Source: an uncultured Clostridium sp. (GTDB lineage Bacteria > Bacillota > Clostridia > Lachnospirales > Lachnospiraceae). Taken from it: a stretch of 63,474 bases of DNA. The DNA is taken from positions 1 through 63,474 of the forward strand of contig CAMNRM010000026.1 in NCBI GenBank assembly GCA_946553025.1, given 5' to 3'. Both the position numbers and the translations under genes were made by a program. The notes under the pieces are model-generated. The model made no database searches. It saw nothing but the letters and a program-made list of their open reading frames with translations, and was not told where the DNA came from. Below are positions 26,241 to 35,902 of this stretch, piece after piece; position 1 is the first letter of the stretch, and each line of letters begins with the position of its first letter.

Positions 26241-27671
26241 TTAATTGCGAAAAACATTCCAGCCCTGCTCCTCTAAAATCCCCAGGGCACGGCGGATTTT
26301 CTCCGGCCCGTGGCGGTACTGAAACCGGGCTTCCAGTTCATCGTCCGGCACATCACGGTAGTGCAGAGCCATGTTCTCAACCTCCCGGGCATATTCCTTG
26401 CGGTAGGGTGCCGTCTTTATCTCCCGCCAGGTGGTACAGCAGTTTCCCGCAAAAAGGATTCCGCTGATGCCAAACGCCGCCAGCCAGCAGGCCCTCTGCG
26501 CTGCCTTTTTTTCTACAAGTTTCCATTTTTTTACTATGGCAAAAGTGAGCAGGATTCCGAAAATCCCCACCTGATACTGCAGGGCATAGCGGGAACTCAT
26601 CCCATAGCTGCTTTTCTCAAAAATCCACCTTGCCGCTAAAACCAGAAGGTGGTTACATCCGCCCCAGAGAATAAACATCAGCGGCAGCGCCGTTTTCTGA
26701 TAAATCCTATAGCGGATCTGCATCCACAACGCCAGAAAATACCCGGCCAGCACCAGAAGGCCGAGAAGATATCCCAGGGCCATCCCCATATTCAGTCTGG
26801 TCAGGTAATCCATCATCACTTCCTCGCCCAGCACCATCGAAGAAAAGCTTTTGATTAAAAACTTGGGAAATAATGCGGCATTATCCCCCAGAACCTCTCC
26901 GATGCTCCGCCCGGTAGCCCCCGCATACTCCTGCACGGTAAATGCATTGCTGACCAGATAGAGAAGAAGCGGTGCCAAAACGTGAGAACCATAGATCCCG
27001 TACCGCCAGTCCGGCTTTTTTTCTTCCTTCCAGTCCAGGAAAAATGCCGCCGCACAGGCAAAAAGCAAAACCGCCGAATACGCCCCGCAGTAAGGCCCCG
27101 CCGTGCCCAGGGTGAGCAGCCAAGGGAGCCAGCAAAGCATTCTCCGGTCTTTTTGGTCTTTTTTCTTTTCCTCTTCGGAAAGAAGCCCCGCCCTTTCCTG
27201 CTTCCTTCTCTCCCACACCCGGTCAAACACCAGATAATGGAAATAAAATCCAAAAAAGGCAAGAAAATGACACCAGCCCGTCCCGTTGGTAAGCATTTCC
27301 CATTTATTTAAACTAAACAGCAGAAACATCAGAAGAAGATACCAGAAAACACCGATTTCCTTTCTCCTGCAATAAGCCGCAAGCACAACACCGGAACCGC
27401 CCAGGCATAAGACGCCCAGAACCATATCAAAGGTCGCCGAATAGCCAAACAGCGATGTATTGATAATACGGCCCAGGTAATTCACCGGAATCCGCACCAG
27501 CACATCCGCCACAAAAAACTTTTTCGGATTCCATACATCCGGAAGATAACTGTTAATCAGCCGGATATAATCTGAATATACCACAGATTTTGTTGCCGCT
27601 GCAATATAAATCATGCAAAGTACCGTCCCCAGCAGCGGAACGAGATACCAGAGTTTTTTCCTGCTCTCCAT
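26241..27671 (-). CDS. Polytopic membrane protein, GT-C-like, unknown specificity
   Basis: About 476 residues with ten or so hydrophobic helices (for example WYLVPLLGTVLCMIYIAA and FWYLLLMFLLFSLN) and a short soluble C-terminus. Between helices near residue 35 is SVVYSDYIRLINSYLPDVW, an acidic loop of the kind seen in GT-C sugar transferases that use polyprenyl-phosphate sugars. I do not recognise a defined family. It is the third of three consecutive large membrane proteins in the cluster. A charged loop (RRKQERAGLLSEEEKKKDQK) is probably cytoplasmic. Confidence 0.6.
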   Translation of the reverse strand: MESRKKLWYLVPLLGTVLCMIYIAAATKSVVYSDYIRLINSYLPDVWNPKKFFVADVLVRIPVNYLGRIINTSLFGYSATFDMVLGVLCLGGSGVVLAAYCRRKEIGVFWYLLLMFLLFSLNKWEMLTNGTGWCHFLAFFGFYFHYLVFDRVWERRKQERAGLLSEEEKKKDQKDRRMLCWLPWLLTLGTAGPYCGAYSAVLLFACAAAFFLDWKEEKKPDWRYGIYGSHVLAPLLLYLVSNAFTVQEYAGATGRSIGEVLGDNAALFPKFLIKSFSSMVLGEEVMMDYLTRLNMGMALGYLLGLLVLAGYFLALWMQIRYRIYQKTALPLMFILWGGCNHLLVLAARWIFEKSSYGMSSRYALQYQVGIFGILLTFAIVKKWKLVEKKAAQRACWLAAFGISGILFAGNCCTTWREIKTAPYRKEYAREVENMALHYRDVPDDELEARFQYRHGPEKIRRALGILEEQGWNVFRN

Positions 27672-27746
27672 CCTGATTCCTTCTTTCTTTTTATGGAATG
27701 GTTCCTGTGGAATATCTTTTACCGAACATCCTTTATCAACTATCTT

Positions 27747-29726
27747 TTATGGACTCTCTTCTTCACCCGCTTCTTCCTCGGTTTCCATCGCTTCTTCCTC
27801 GGTTTCAATTTCAAGAAGGGCGGTCAGGTGCTTCTCTCCCCGCTGTTCCAGGGCATTTTCCACATAAAAGTTGCTTTTTATCTCTACATCCAACGTCTGG
27901 TAAGGGTTGGACAAAATCTCTGCCACATAGATGTTTTCCCTTACCGAAATCCGCTGCTGTAAGTTTCCGTCAACATAAATCTCCGTCTGTTCATCCCCGT
28001 AAAGCTCCCCGGGGTATAAAAACCGAAGCCGGATTTTTCCTGTGCTTCCGCTTAAGATGGTAAACCTGCACTCTTCATCCATCCAGCCGTCCGCATAAAT
28101 CCCGTAAGCAGGGTTAAACTTTAATTCCCTGACAAACTGCGTGACATCCTGAAAAACCCCGTTTTCCTTATCCAGATAAAGCAGAAGCATCTGCTGGTTC
28201 ACCAGCCCGATATCCCGGATACTGTCGATGCAAATCAGTTTTATTTTCGATTCTTTTTTCTTTCCTGCAAATGTTTCAAAGAAAATCTCTGCTGTCCGCT
28301 CATCGACTGCATCATCATCGCCAAGAAGATAAATCGTTTTTCCAAAAATCCCCTCTTTGTATTTCCCGTAAGTTTCCCTGGCCAGGGAATTTACCTTTAC
28401 CTGTCTTTCCCAGAAATACAAGTTGTTATAATGGCTTCTGAAGAACAGCTCCGCCGGCAGCATAAGCACCAGATAAAGCACGGCACCGCCGCACAGCACC
28501 CATTTTCCATAACGCTTTTTCTGTGCCTGCTGGTGGGCGTGCTGGGAGAGAAAATTCGCCTCTGCACCGTCGCCGCCGGGAGCATTTCCCGACCATCCGC
28601 CCGCTGCAGCGTGACTTTCTCCCTGCCCCTCTTCCGGCAAAAGCACTGCGCCGCACAGATACATCATAAGCAGTAAAAATCCGCCATAGGAAACATAGAC
28701 CCACGGCACTTCCACCTGCCGGGAAAAGCTGCTGGAAAGTATGCACAGCCCGATAAACACAAGAAACAAAAGGCTTTCGGCAAGGCGCTGCACCCGCTCT
28801 TCTTTTTCTTTTACTGCCCTGACAAGGAATGCTGCCGCCAGGAAAACCAGCAAAATATCCGCGCCGTAAACCAGCCCGTGAATCAGCCCGGGAGCATCGT
28901 TCCAGGAAAGGGCGTTTAAGTGCTTTGGGCCCATATTAAGGCCCAAAAGATAAGCCGCCTGCTGCGCCCCATGGAAAAGTACTTCTTTTAGCGAAACACC
29001 TTCCCCTTTTATCCCCTGCACGATTCCGTCAAAAGACGACCTGCCCATGGCCAGAAAACGGATAAGGACGACCAGAAGAAGCTGGCGCAGAGGCCAGAAC
29101 CATTTGCGAAGCTGATAGCGCTTTTTTAAGATTAAAACCAGATAAAACAATAAAACCAGCACCATAAACCGCTCGTGAACGAAGCAAAGGGCAAAATAAA
29201 GGATGCACGCCCCATGGAAATACCATATTTTTTCCTGTTTTTCATGAAAATATACATAAAGGCAGTAAAATAATCCAATAGCCAGAAAACAAACCATGGT
29301 TTCCAAAAGCCCCATCACCTGGCCAATCTGATAAAAGGCCATGCGCGACGCCAAAAACAAAATCCCGGCAAAAAAGCCTAAAATCTTCCTTCCGGAAAGC
29401 CTTCCTCCCAGATAATACAAAAACCCTGCCAGAATGCTGTTAAGGATGATATTGATCAACCGCATCCATTCGATTCTCGTCCCCGCAAGGGTAAATTCCA
29501 GCCAGGAAGCCAGGTAATAAAGGCATCGAAAATTTGTCCCTCCAACCGGAAAAACATACCGGAAAAAAGAAGTTTCGCTAAAACCTGCCCATAAATACAG
29601 ATCGTCTTCTGCCAGTCCGCATATCGCTATCCCGCGGTTTACCCAAAAACAAAAACCAAAAAGAAGCAGTATCGCTGCCACATCATTATTGAATTTTAAC
29701 CTTTGTTCCATAGAAAGTGGTTTCAC
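27747..29726 (-). CDS. Membrane glycosyltransferase-like protein, GT-C-like, 659 residues
   Basis: A hydrophobic N-terminal part of about 11 helices (residues 10-430) with the acidic loop LAEDDLYLWAGFSE after the first helix, as in GT39/GT83-type transferases where Asp/Glu here bind the polyprenyl-phosphate sugar. A soluble domain of about 200 residues follows, likely outside the cell. It ends in a short repeat (ETEEEAM, ETEEEAG) made by a 21-bp duplication. The GTG at 29726 is the start: GAGGAGG lies eight bases before it, while the next ATG is too far. Substrate unknown. Confidence 0.65.
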   Translation of the reverse strand: MKPLSMEQRLKFNNDVAAILLLFGFCFWVNRGIAICGLAEDDLYLWAGFSETSFFRYVFPVGGTNFRCLYYLASWLEFTLAGTRIEWMRLINIILNSILAGFLYYLGGRLSGRKILGFFAGILFLASRMAFYQIGQVMGLLETMVCFLAIGLFYCLYVYFHEKQEKIWYFHGACILYFALCFVHERFMVLVLLFYLVLILKKRYQLRKWFWPLRQLLLVVLIRFLAMGRSSFDGIVQGIKGEGVSLKEVLFHGAQQAAYLLGLNMGPKHLNALSWNDAPGLIHGLVYGADILLVFLAAAFLVRAVKEKEERVQRLAESLLFLVFIGLCILSSSFSRQVEVPWVYVSYGGFLLLMMYLCGAVLLPEEGQGESHAAAGGWSGNAPGGDGAEANFLSQHAHQQAQKKRYGKWVLCGGAVLYLVLMLPAELFFRSHYNNLYFWERQVKVNSLARETYGKYKEGIFGKTIYLLGDDDAVDERTAEIFFETFAGKKKESKIKLICIDSIRDIGLVNQQMLLLYLDKENGVFQDVTQFVRELKFNPAYGIYADGWMDEECRFTILSGSTGKIRLRFLYPGELYGDEQTEIYVDGNLQQRISVRENIYVAEILSNPYQTLDVEIKSNFYVENALEQRGEKHLTALLEIETEEEAMETEEEAGEEESP

Positions 29727-29765
29727 GGCTCACGCCTCCTCTTTATCCTCTGCATACCCCGCCAG

Positions 29766-32408
29766 TCAGTTTTCCAAAACCTTCATCCCTATCTGCTGAT
29801 AAAACGTTTCCGCCTCCCCTTCAGGATCAGAAGGAAGCTTCCCGTCCAGATTCACCTTCCCCAGCATATTTCCCTCTTCAAAATAAAGCTGCACAAGGCT
29901 TCCCTCCTCAATCAGATAGCGAACCACGTCATAAACCCGGCTTCCCTCCTCCAGATATCCGGCTTCCACATAGATATATTCGGTTTTCGCAAAACGGAGA
30001 AAGGCTTTAAAATCCTCCAATGTCTTTACCAGGCGGACATTTCCCCCGCTTCCGGTAACATCATAATAACTCTGCACATTACAGGGAAACTGCAAAACCA
30101 TGGGATGTTCCCCCGCGGCAATCACCCGCGTTTCGGGATTTTGCGAAAGAATCTGCCATATCTGTTGGTTTCCGGACGCACATTTTTCGGCATAGCGTTC
30201 CTGCTGGTGATTCACTACTCCGCCATGCAGAAACTTTATCGGTGTAAATCCCTTCGTCCCCGCCCAGTTCGTCCCCAGGATAAGCCCGGTCTGGATAAGG
30301 ACAAATCCGGCAAAGACCAGAGGCACAAGATACGCCATGCCGCAGGAAGGTTCCTGTTTCCTGCATCCGCTATCTTCCTGCTCCCGGTTCCGATTCCTGT
30401 ATCCGTTATCTTTCCGTTCCCTGTTTCGGCTTTCGTTATCCTCCCGCCCCCAAAAACCTGCATTTTCCAGCGAAAAACTCCCTGCCATCGCCGCAAGCAC
30501 ATAAAAGAGCATGTAATAGTTTCCGTCCACCTGCCAGAGCAGATAAAGGCTTAACAGGTTAAACAATCCTAAAACAATTATGGATACCTTCAGGCATCTT
30601 TTTTCCTTTTCCCTTCCCATCCCCCAAAACACCCAGGCCGCCAGACCCAGAAATACAATCGAACTTCCCCAGGCCAGGCGGACATGAAACATATCGTCCC
30701 CTGTCGGGGCAAATAACACACCGAACAGACGCTTCAGCAAAAAGGAAATGCTCTCCCACACGCCCATCTGCATCCCTTCATTGGGAATTGAAGAAAAAGC
30801 ATAGGGCCATTTGACCGAAAATCCCAGTTTCTCCCAGATAGAAGTAAATACCGACGTCGTCAAAACCCCGGTCATCCTCCAGGTGCGAATCCACATCCCC
30901 GCCAGTGCCCCGGCGCAGGGAAGTACCGGCATAAGCAGCACAGACAGCGAAAAAACGCTCTTTAAACGTCCATCTGCCTGTTTCTCTTCCTGTTTCTTTC
31001 CTGCCCGTTTTCTCCCTTCTGGCTTTCCTTCATCCCGTGTTCTTTCCGTTTCCGGCAAAAATCCCCCGCCAAGCACTAACGTCCCCAGACATCCCAAGGC
31101 AAGCAAACTTGAAAAGACCAGCGAAGTCGGCTTTAATGCAAAGCTGAACAGACACGCTCCCAGGGCAATGCCAAACCACCCGCTTTTTTCCTCTGCCCGC
31201 GAAATTTTAAAGATTTCCACCGCCGCCCATAAGATACAGAGCTGACAGACCAGGGTGAGCAGATCGCTTTTTGCCGTTATCCCCATATTCATTATTCCAG
31301 GAATCAGGGAGATAAGCATCCCGCAGAAAAGCCCGGTCGTTCTTCTGCGGCTGATCCGAAAAACCAGTCCTGCACAGAGCACCACCACAAGCACAGCCAT
31401 CCAGAGATTAAAGCAAAGCTGGAATCCGTAGGTGATTGTCCCGCTTAAGGGAAAAGTAAGGACTTCCCACCCCTTAGAATAGGTGTAGACAAGGTGGATA
31501 TTGCCCAAATCTTCATAAATTCCATGCCCTGCATCCAAAATATAGTGCGAGCGAAGCCCGTAATGCAGGGAATCATAGTCGGGCATTAAATTAATCCGGG
31601 CAAGCTGAACAAAAACCATGGTCAGGATCACCGCAAGAAAAAATTTCTCTGCACGGTTAAAACTGCCTGCCTTTTTTAAAAACCTCTCTGCACCGTTAAA
31701 ACTGCCTACCTTTTTTAAAAACCTCTCTGCACCGTTAAAACTGCCTGCCTCTTTTAAAAACTGCCCGGCATCGTTAAAGCCTTCTGCCTCTTTTGGCTCT
31801 TCTGCCCGCTTTCCCGCTCTTCCTTCACTTACGGCTCTGCCCCGCATTTCAACCCCGGTTTCTAAAGCTGCCGCCAAAACCAGCACGGCGGCAATCCCCC
31901 GCATCCGGCCCACACCGCCGATGCGAAATGCAGAAAGAACACAGACCAGACAAATCCAGCACCCGCTTCCCATAAGAAAATCGGCAAGCAGGCGGAAATA
32001 TATATTGTCCATCTTCTTATTCAACACAGAATGGCGAAAAATAACATCCCCAAAAAGCAGCAGACCGGCCAGCCAGCACCCGGCAGCCAGAAAGGGAACC
32101 AGTATCTGATGACACCAAAGCCCTAATCCCAGCCAGAAAAACACTCCTGCGGCCCGCACAACCCTTTCCCTTCCCCGGGGCAATTTATGCAAAAACCATT
32201 TCGGCGGGAAGAAAAAAAATAACTGCCCGGCAAAGATAAGCAGGGTTTCCCCCAGCATCTGCCTTCCTTCCGGGCCAAACAGCTTTTCTTTCATTGGCGC
32301 GGAGGAAAAAAAGGCCCCCATGCCAGATACCAGGCAAACTGCGGTCAGCACCAGAAAAAGCCAAAGCCGGAACTTATCGTCCTTTCTGCCTGTTTTTTCT
32401 CTCAACAT
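29766..32408 (-). CDS. Large polytopic membrane protein with an internal 13-residue repeat
   Basis: 880 residues with more than a dozen hydrophobic helices. The loop RINLMPDYDSLHYGLRSHYI near residue 280 has the acidic GT-C pattern, so a lipid-linked-sugar transferase or polymerase is likely. Before it is a cytoplasmic-type loop with 13-residue repeats (FNGAERFLKKAGS), and a later loop with Arg/Asn/Glu repeats (RNREQEDSGCRKQE). The soluble C-terminus ends near residue 880. The start ATG follows AGGAG. It overlaps no neighbour, and a family-2 transferase gene precedes it by 34 bases. Confidence 0.6.
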   Translation of the reverse strand: MLREKTGRKDDKFRLWLFLVLTAVCLVSGMGAFFSSAPMKEKLFGPEGRQMLGETLLIFAGQLFFFFPPKWFLHKLPRGRERVVRAAGVFFWLGLGLWCHQILVPFLAAGCWLAGLLLFGDVIFRHSVLNKKMDNIYFRLLADFLMGSGCWICLVCVLSAFRIGGVGRMRGIAAVLVLAAALETGVEMRGRAVSEGRAGKRAEEPKEAEGFNDAGQFLKEAGSFNGAERFLKKVGSFNGAERFLKKAGSFNRAEKFFLAVILTMVFVQLARINLMPDYDSLHYGLRSHYILDAGHGIYEDLGNIHLVYTYSKGWEVLTFPLSGTITYGFQLCFNLWMAVLVVVLCAGLVFRISRRRTTGLFCGMLISLIPGIMNMGITAKSDLLTLVCQLCILWAAVEIFKISRAEEKSGWFGIALGACLFSFALKPTSLVFSSLLALGCLGTLVLGGGFLPETERTRDEGKPEGRKRAGKKQEEKQADGRLKSVFSLSVLLMPVLPCAGALAGMWIRTWRMTGVLTTSVFTSIWEKLGFSVKWPYAFSSIPNEGMQMGVWESISFLLKRLFGVLFAPTGDDMFHVRLAWGSSIVFLGLAAWVFWGMGREKEKRCLKVSIIVLGLFNLLSLYLLWQVDGNYYMLFYVLAAMAGSFSLENAGFWGREDNESRNRERKDNGYRNRNREQEDSGCRKQEPSCGMAYLVPLVFAGFVLIQTGLILGTNWAGTKGFTPIKFLHGGVVNHQQERYAEKCASGNQQIWQILSQNPETRVIAAGEHPMVLQFPCNVQSYYDVTGSGGNVRLVKTLEDFKAFLRFAKTEYIYVEAGYLEEGSRVYDVVRYLIEEGSLVQLYFEEGNMLGKVNLDGKLPSDPEGEAETFYQQIGMKVLEN
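31645..31800 (-). repeat. 39-bp tandem repeat inside the 880-residue membrane protein
   Basis: Units containing GCACCGTTAAAACTGCC recur every 39 bp near 31651, 31690, 31729 and 31768. They encode 13 residues each (FNGAERFLKKAGS) in a cytoplasmic-type loop and keep the frame. Confidence 0.85.
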
Positions 32409-32442
32409 TCCCTTCTGCTCCTTCTGCCAAAAATAGTACTGT

Positions 32443-33258
32443 TCACACGCTTTTTCCGGTTTTTATACGCACAGATGAAGCGCCGTTTCCGGAATACGCA
32501 CCATAAGCCCCGCAGTAAGCGTGCATCAGCCACTTTGCCATCCGTTTATTCCAGATTTTCCCAAATATTTTTTCTTCCTCCTGTGCCCTTTTACAGTTAT
32601 CCATACAGGAAACCGTCGCTGCATCCGGATGAATCCGATGGAAGATCAGCGCCTCTTCTGCACAGATAAACCGCCCCGGCTTTTTCGCCAGCGCAAGCAG
32701 GTTATCCCAGTCCAGCGCAAACTGAAATTCCGAGGAAAATAAAACTTCCCCCAAAGCTTCCTTATGATAGGTACATGCCGGACAGCAGACGGAATTTCCA
32801 AAGATAAGGGCGCTCTTTTTTACCCAGGACAAATGATTAGCGTAAGGGCTTCGCAGGGGAAGGCGAAGAAGCTTTTTCACCAGCCGAAGCCTTTCTAATG
32901 GCTGCGGATGTCCGTCCTTCACGGTAATGGCATCCGATGCAAATACGGTCATATCCGGAAACCGACGGAAGGCATTAACCATCGCCTGCACATAGCCTGC
33001 GCGGTAACAGTCGTCCTGGTGGGCAATCGTAACCAGCCGTGCATCCGCCATCCGGTAGGCAAAGTTCCAGTCGTCCCTAATATTGCTCTTTCCTTCCCGG
33101 ACGTAATAAGGCAGGTTATATTTTTTTGCCAGACCTTCGATAAACCTGCTGGGCGTCGATGTGCAGATTATCGCCTTTGTCGGATAGTTCTGCCCCAGAA
33201 CCGAACGGATACAGGCTTCCAGATAGGGCGAATCCTTATAGGCACAGATAGCAAACAT
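32443..33258 (-). CDS. Glycosyltransferase family 2
   Basis: About 271 residues. A GT-A start (FAICAYKDSPYLEACIRSVL) and the acidic metal site in VTIAHQDDCYRAGYV near residue 85 are clear. FALDWDNLLAL and FHRIHPDAATVS are later conserved acceptor-side segments. The ATG at 33258 has AAGGA seven bases before it; the only upstream in-frame start is a TTG inside that site. It lies between the acyltransferase and the 880-residue membrane protein. Sugar and acceptor unknown. Confidence 0.82.
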   Translation of the reverse strand: MFAICAYKDSPYLEACIRSVLGQNYPTKAIICTSTPSRFIEGLAKKYNLPYYVREGKSNIRDDWNFAYRMADARLVTIAHQDDCYRAGYVQAMVNAFRRFPDMTVFASDAITVKDGHPQPLERLRLVKKLLRLPLRSPYANHLSWVKKSALIFGNSVCCPACTYHKEALGEVLFSSEFQFALDWDNLLALAKKPGRFICAEEALIFHRIHPDAATVSCMDNCKRAQEEEKIFGKIWNKRMAKWLMHAYCGAYGAYSGNGASSVRIKTGKSV

Positions 33259-33279
33259 GTGTAATTCCTTCAATGTCCG

Positions 33280-34326
33280 TCACACCCCTTTCTTCTTTTT
33301 TAAAAGCATTGCTGCAAACAGACTGAGCAGGGAGATGGTCACAAAGCTGTAGCTCACCCCTATCCAGTTTTTAACCATAAAATTTTCTTTAATCACCTGG
33401 GGCATTAACGGCGTAATCACCCCGTCCATCCATATCAGCACAGGCACATGGACGGCCATAATTGCCATGCTGTTTTCCCCAAAAAGCGAGAACAGCCAGG
33501 CAAGCGGCCTGCACTTTGCCGTTAAAAACGCGGCAAACAGCAAAAGATAACACCCGGCAAATGCCGCCAGATAGCAGCTCCAAAGCCCCGTATTTCCAAA
33601 CCAGTCCGCATTCAGGTCAATCCGTCCGTTTAACCTTACGCAGATAAGCCAGACGGCAAATGCCGGAAGCAGCATAAGCACCAGAATCCTTTTTTGTTTT
33701 GCCAAAACCCTTCCCTCCGGAAAAAACCGTTCCTCGCCAATCCTCCACAGATGTCCCGCAAAGAAAAATCCCTGAATAATCAACGAAAGTTCAAATCCCC
33801 AGGGCAGACGGCTGAACGGATCATTGATCATTAAACCCACAGCCATCAACACGGCCACAGCCCCGGCCTCCAAAAGAAGCTGCTCTTTAAGATTCCTTCC
33901 TTTTTTCCCGAGAAGAAGCGCCAGGTAAAACCAGCAGTTGGCCAGAAAAAACATGGGAAGAAACCAGATAGGAAGATTGGGAAGGTAATCATTGATGCCG
34001 ATTCCCCAGAGCAGTCCGCTAAAATAATGCACAAACCCTTCCTGATTCCCCGGCCAGGCATAAATAATGGATAAGAAACCATAAAAGAAATAGGGCTGCA
34101 AAAGGCGGTAAAACTTTTTGGTAAAGAACTGTCCCGGGCTTTCCCCGTCCTTCACCCGCATCCAGTAACCGCCGACGATCAGAAACAGGGGAAGCTGGAC
34201 GCTGTAAACCACCTGCATCAATCTTCCCTCATAAGCAAAAAACCGGTTCATATGCCCCAGGATCACAAGAAGAATCGCAAATCCCTTGGCTACGTCAATG
34301 TATACTTTCCTTGTTTTTCCATTCAC
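33280..34326 (-). CDS. Acyltransferase family 3 membrane protein (sugar O-acetylation)
   Basis: Polytopic protein with about ten helices and the family start KVYIDVAKGFAILLVILGHMNRF, where the His belongs to the conserved acyl-transfer region. Such enzymes acetylate sugars of surface glycans. I take the GTG at 34326, which has GGGAG eight bases upstream and gives a normal N-terminus. A GTG at 34398 would add 24 residues encoded by a partly duplicated junction sequence and has only a poor site. It follows gmhA. Confidence 0.8.
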   Translation of the reverse strand: MNGKTRKVYIDVAKGFAILLVILGHMNRFFAYEGRLMQVVYSVQLPLFLIVGGYWMRVKDGESPGQFFTKKFYRLLQPYFFYGFLSIIYAWPGNQEGFVHYFSGLLWGIGINDYLPNLPIWFLPMFFLANCWFYLALLLGKKGRNLKEQLLLEAGAVAVLMAVGLMINDPFSRLPWGFELSLIIQGFFFAGHLWRIGEERFFPEGRVLAKQKRILVLMLLPAFAVWLICVRLNGRIDLNADWFGNTGLWSCYLAAFAGCYLLLFAAFLTAKCRPLAWLFSLFGENSMAIMAVHVPVLIWMDGVITPLMPQVIKENFMVKNWIGVSYSFVTISLLSLFAAMLLKKKKGV

Positions 34327-34440
34327 TGCTTTTTCTCCCGTCAAACGGCTGAAGGTCTGCCCTTTTCGTTCATCTGCAAAATTCTTTTCCGCCTTCACTT
34401 CCCGTTGATCCGCAAAATTTCCTTCTGTTCTGCCTTTTCG

Positions 34441-35097
34441 TCACTCCGAAAAAAATCTCTCTTCCAGCATCAGGCATAGGGTATGGTAGACCGGAAGATG
34501 AAGTTCCTGGATCTGATAGGTTTCCTTTTCCGGAACCACAATAACTGCGTCCGCCGCATTCCGAAGTTCTCCGCCGTCCTTTCCGGTCAGTCCGATAACC
34601 TTCATCCCTTTTGCCCTGGCGGCAGCGGCGGCATACAGTACATTTTTTGCATTTCCGGAGGTTGAAATTCCCAAAAATACATCGCCAGATTTCCCATAGC
34701 CGTAAACCTGCTGCGCATAAATCAGTTCCCCGTCCACATCATTTAAAAAAGCCGTAGAAAGTCCGGGATGACCGGTCAGTGATATCGCAGGAAGCGCTCC
34801 CTGAAGTCCGGCGGCAAGAATCTTTCCCCGCTTGGGGTCAATTTCTTCCAGTGCCCTGGCAAAATCCGCCGGAACAGGACGTTTCTTGCAAAATCCCTTC
34901 ATCAATTCCCCCACCATGTGCTCGCTGTCCGCGCAGCTTCCCCCGTTGCCGGCAACCAGAAGCTTATTGCCCTGCAGAAAACATTCCTCCAAAATCCGGT
35001 AAGCCCCGTCGATATCTTCCCTTACCGAAGCCAGAATGGGGTAGCGCCGTATTAATAGCTCCAGTTGTTCATTCACCCTTGTATTTCTATCCATCAT
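34441..35097 (-). CDS. gmhA: Sedoheptulose-7-phosphate isomerase
   Basis: SIS-domain enzyme of about 218 residues that turns sedoheptulose-7-phosphate into D-glycero-D-manno-heptose-7-phosphate. The phosphate loop is LLVAGNGGSCADSEHMVGEL near residue 45-65, and the second SIS segment is GDVFLGISTSGNAKNVLYA. FARALEEIDPKRG resembles the family's inserted catalytic loop. GAGG lies eight bases before the ATG. Together with hddA, gmhB and hddC it completes the GDP-heptose route. Confidence 0.92.
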   Translation of the reverse strand: MMDRNTRVNEQLELLIRRYPILASVREDIDGAYRILEECFLQGNKLLVAGNGGSCADSEHMVGELMKGFCKKRPVPADFARALEEIDPKRGKILAAGLQGALPAISLTGHPGLSTAFLNDVDGELIYAQQVYGYGKSGDVFLGISTSGNAKNVLYAAAAARAKGMKVIGLTGKDGGELRNAADAVIVVPEKETYQIQELHLPVYHTLCLMLEERFFSE

Positions 35098-35149
35098 CCG
35101 TCATCCTCTATCTTCTTATTCCCGGTCAGGCATTGCCTGCTTCCTGCAA

Positions 35150-35235
35150 GAAACTGCCTGTCCTCTGTCAGAAACCGCCTGCTCCCCTGCTGGAAACTTC
35201 CTGTCCTCTGTCAGAAACCGCCTGCTCCCTGTCTA
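35150..35235. repeat. 43-bp direct repeat at the gmhB end
   Basis: CTGTCCTCTGTCAGAAACCG starts at 35158 and again at 35201. The stop codon of gmhB (35168-35170) lies in the first copy, so the second is translated into its repetitive tail (SDRGQEVSSRG). Confidence 0.75.
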
Positions 35236-35902
35236 AGATCCACCGTGCCACATCCAAAAGCGTATCGCCAAAGTAACCAAGCCCTTCCTTCGCCGCTTCC
35301 GTTCTGCCCTGAACCTTATCCCTATTCTGATATTCGTCAAACATCTCTTTTCCATACCCGGTTCCCACCAAAGCCGTCGTCAGCCCAAAGCGAAATCCGG
35401 ACTCAATATCAATCCACTTATCTCCAATCATATAGGAATGTTCTTTATCCACCGCCTCATCCTGTTCTGCCTGTTCAAACATCCCTGTATCCGGTTTTCG
35501 GCAGCGGCATTGCTTTTTATACGCTCCCACACCGTGCTCCGGATGGTGCGGACAATAGTAAAACTGGTCAATATGCGCTTCCTCAGCGGCAAGAAGGCGG
35601 TTCATATATTCGTGAAGTTTCCGAACATCTTCTTCACTGTAATAACCTCTTGCCACCCCGGCCTGATTCGTCACCACGACAACCCGAAACCCGGCCTGGT
35701 TCCAGAGCCGCAGCGCTTCGACAACCGTAGGCAGAAAGCGAAGATCCGCTGTCCGGTGAAGGTAGTGAACCTCCTCATTCAAGGTTCCGTCCCGGTCTAA
35801 GAATATCGTTGCCCTTCCTGCCCCGCAGCTTTTTCCTGCCCCACAGTTTTTCCCCGCCGTGCATATTTTTCCTGTCATCCCTGTTTTCCCCGCCCTACAC
35901 AT
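35168..35902 (-). CDS. gmhB: D-glycero-D-manno-heptose-1,7-bisphosphate 7-phosphatase with repeat tails
   Basis: HAD-IIIA phosphatase that removes the 7-phosphate after HddA has acted. The HAD core begins at residue 32 (TIFLDRDGTLNEEVHYLHR, both catalytic Asp present), with VVVTNQAGVARGYYSEED and CPHHPEHGVGAYKKQCRCRKP, where the zinc ligands Cys-His-Cys-Cys are visible, and SYMIGDKWIDIESG. The first ~30 residues are six-residue repeats (AGKNCG, AGKSCG, AGRATI) and the end is also repetitive; both are absent from usual 175-190-residue GmhB. No start codon lies between repeat and core, so the repeat must be translated. Its start overlaps hddA by eight bases. Confidence 0.92.
   Translation of the reverse strand: MCRAGKTGMTGKICTAGKNCGAGKSCGAGRATIFLDRDGTLNEEVHYLHRTADLRFLPTVVEALRLWNQAGFRVVVVTNQAGVARGYYSEEDVRKLHEYMNRLLAAEEAHIDQFYYCPHHPEHGVGAYKKQCRCRKPDTGMFEQAEQDEAVDKEHSYMIGDKWIDIESGFRFGLTTALVGTGYGKEMFDEYQNRDKVQGRTEAAKEGLGYFGDTLLDVARWILDREQAVSDRGQEVSSRGAGGF
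35812..35900 (-). repeat. 18-bp tandem repeat at the gmhB start, about five units
   Basis: Units of the form TTTTTCCTGCCCCACAG recur about every 18 bp. They encode the AGKxCG hexapeptides at the N-terminus of GmhB. Confidence 0.7.
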
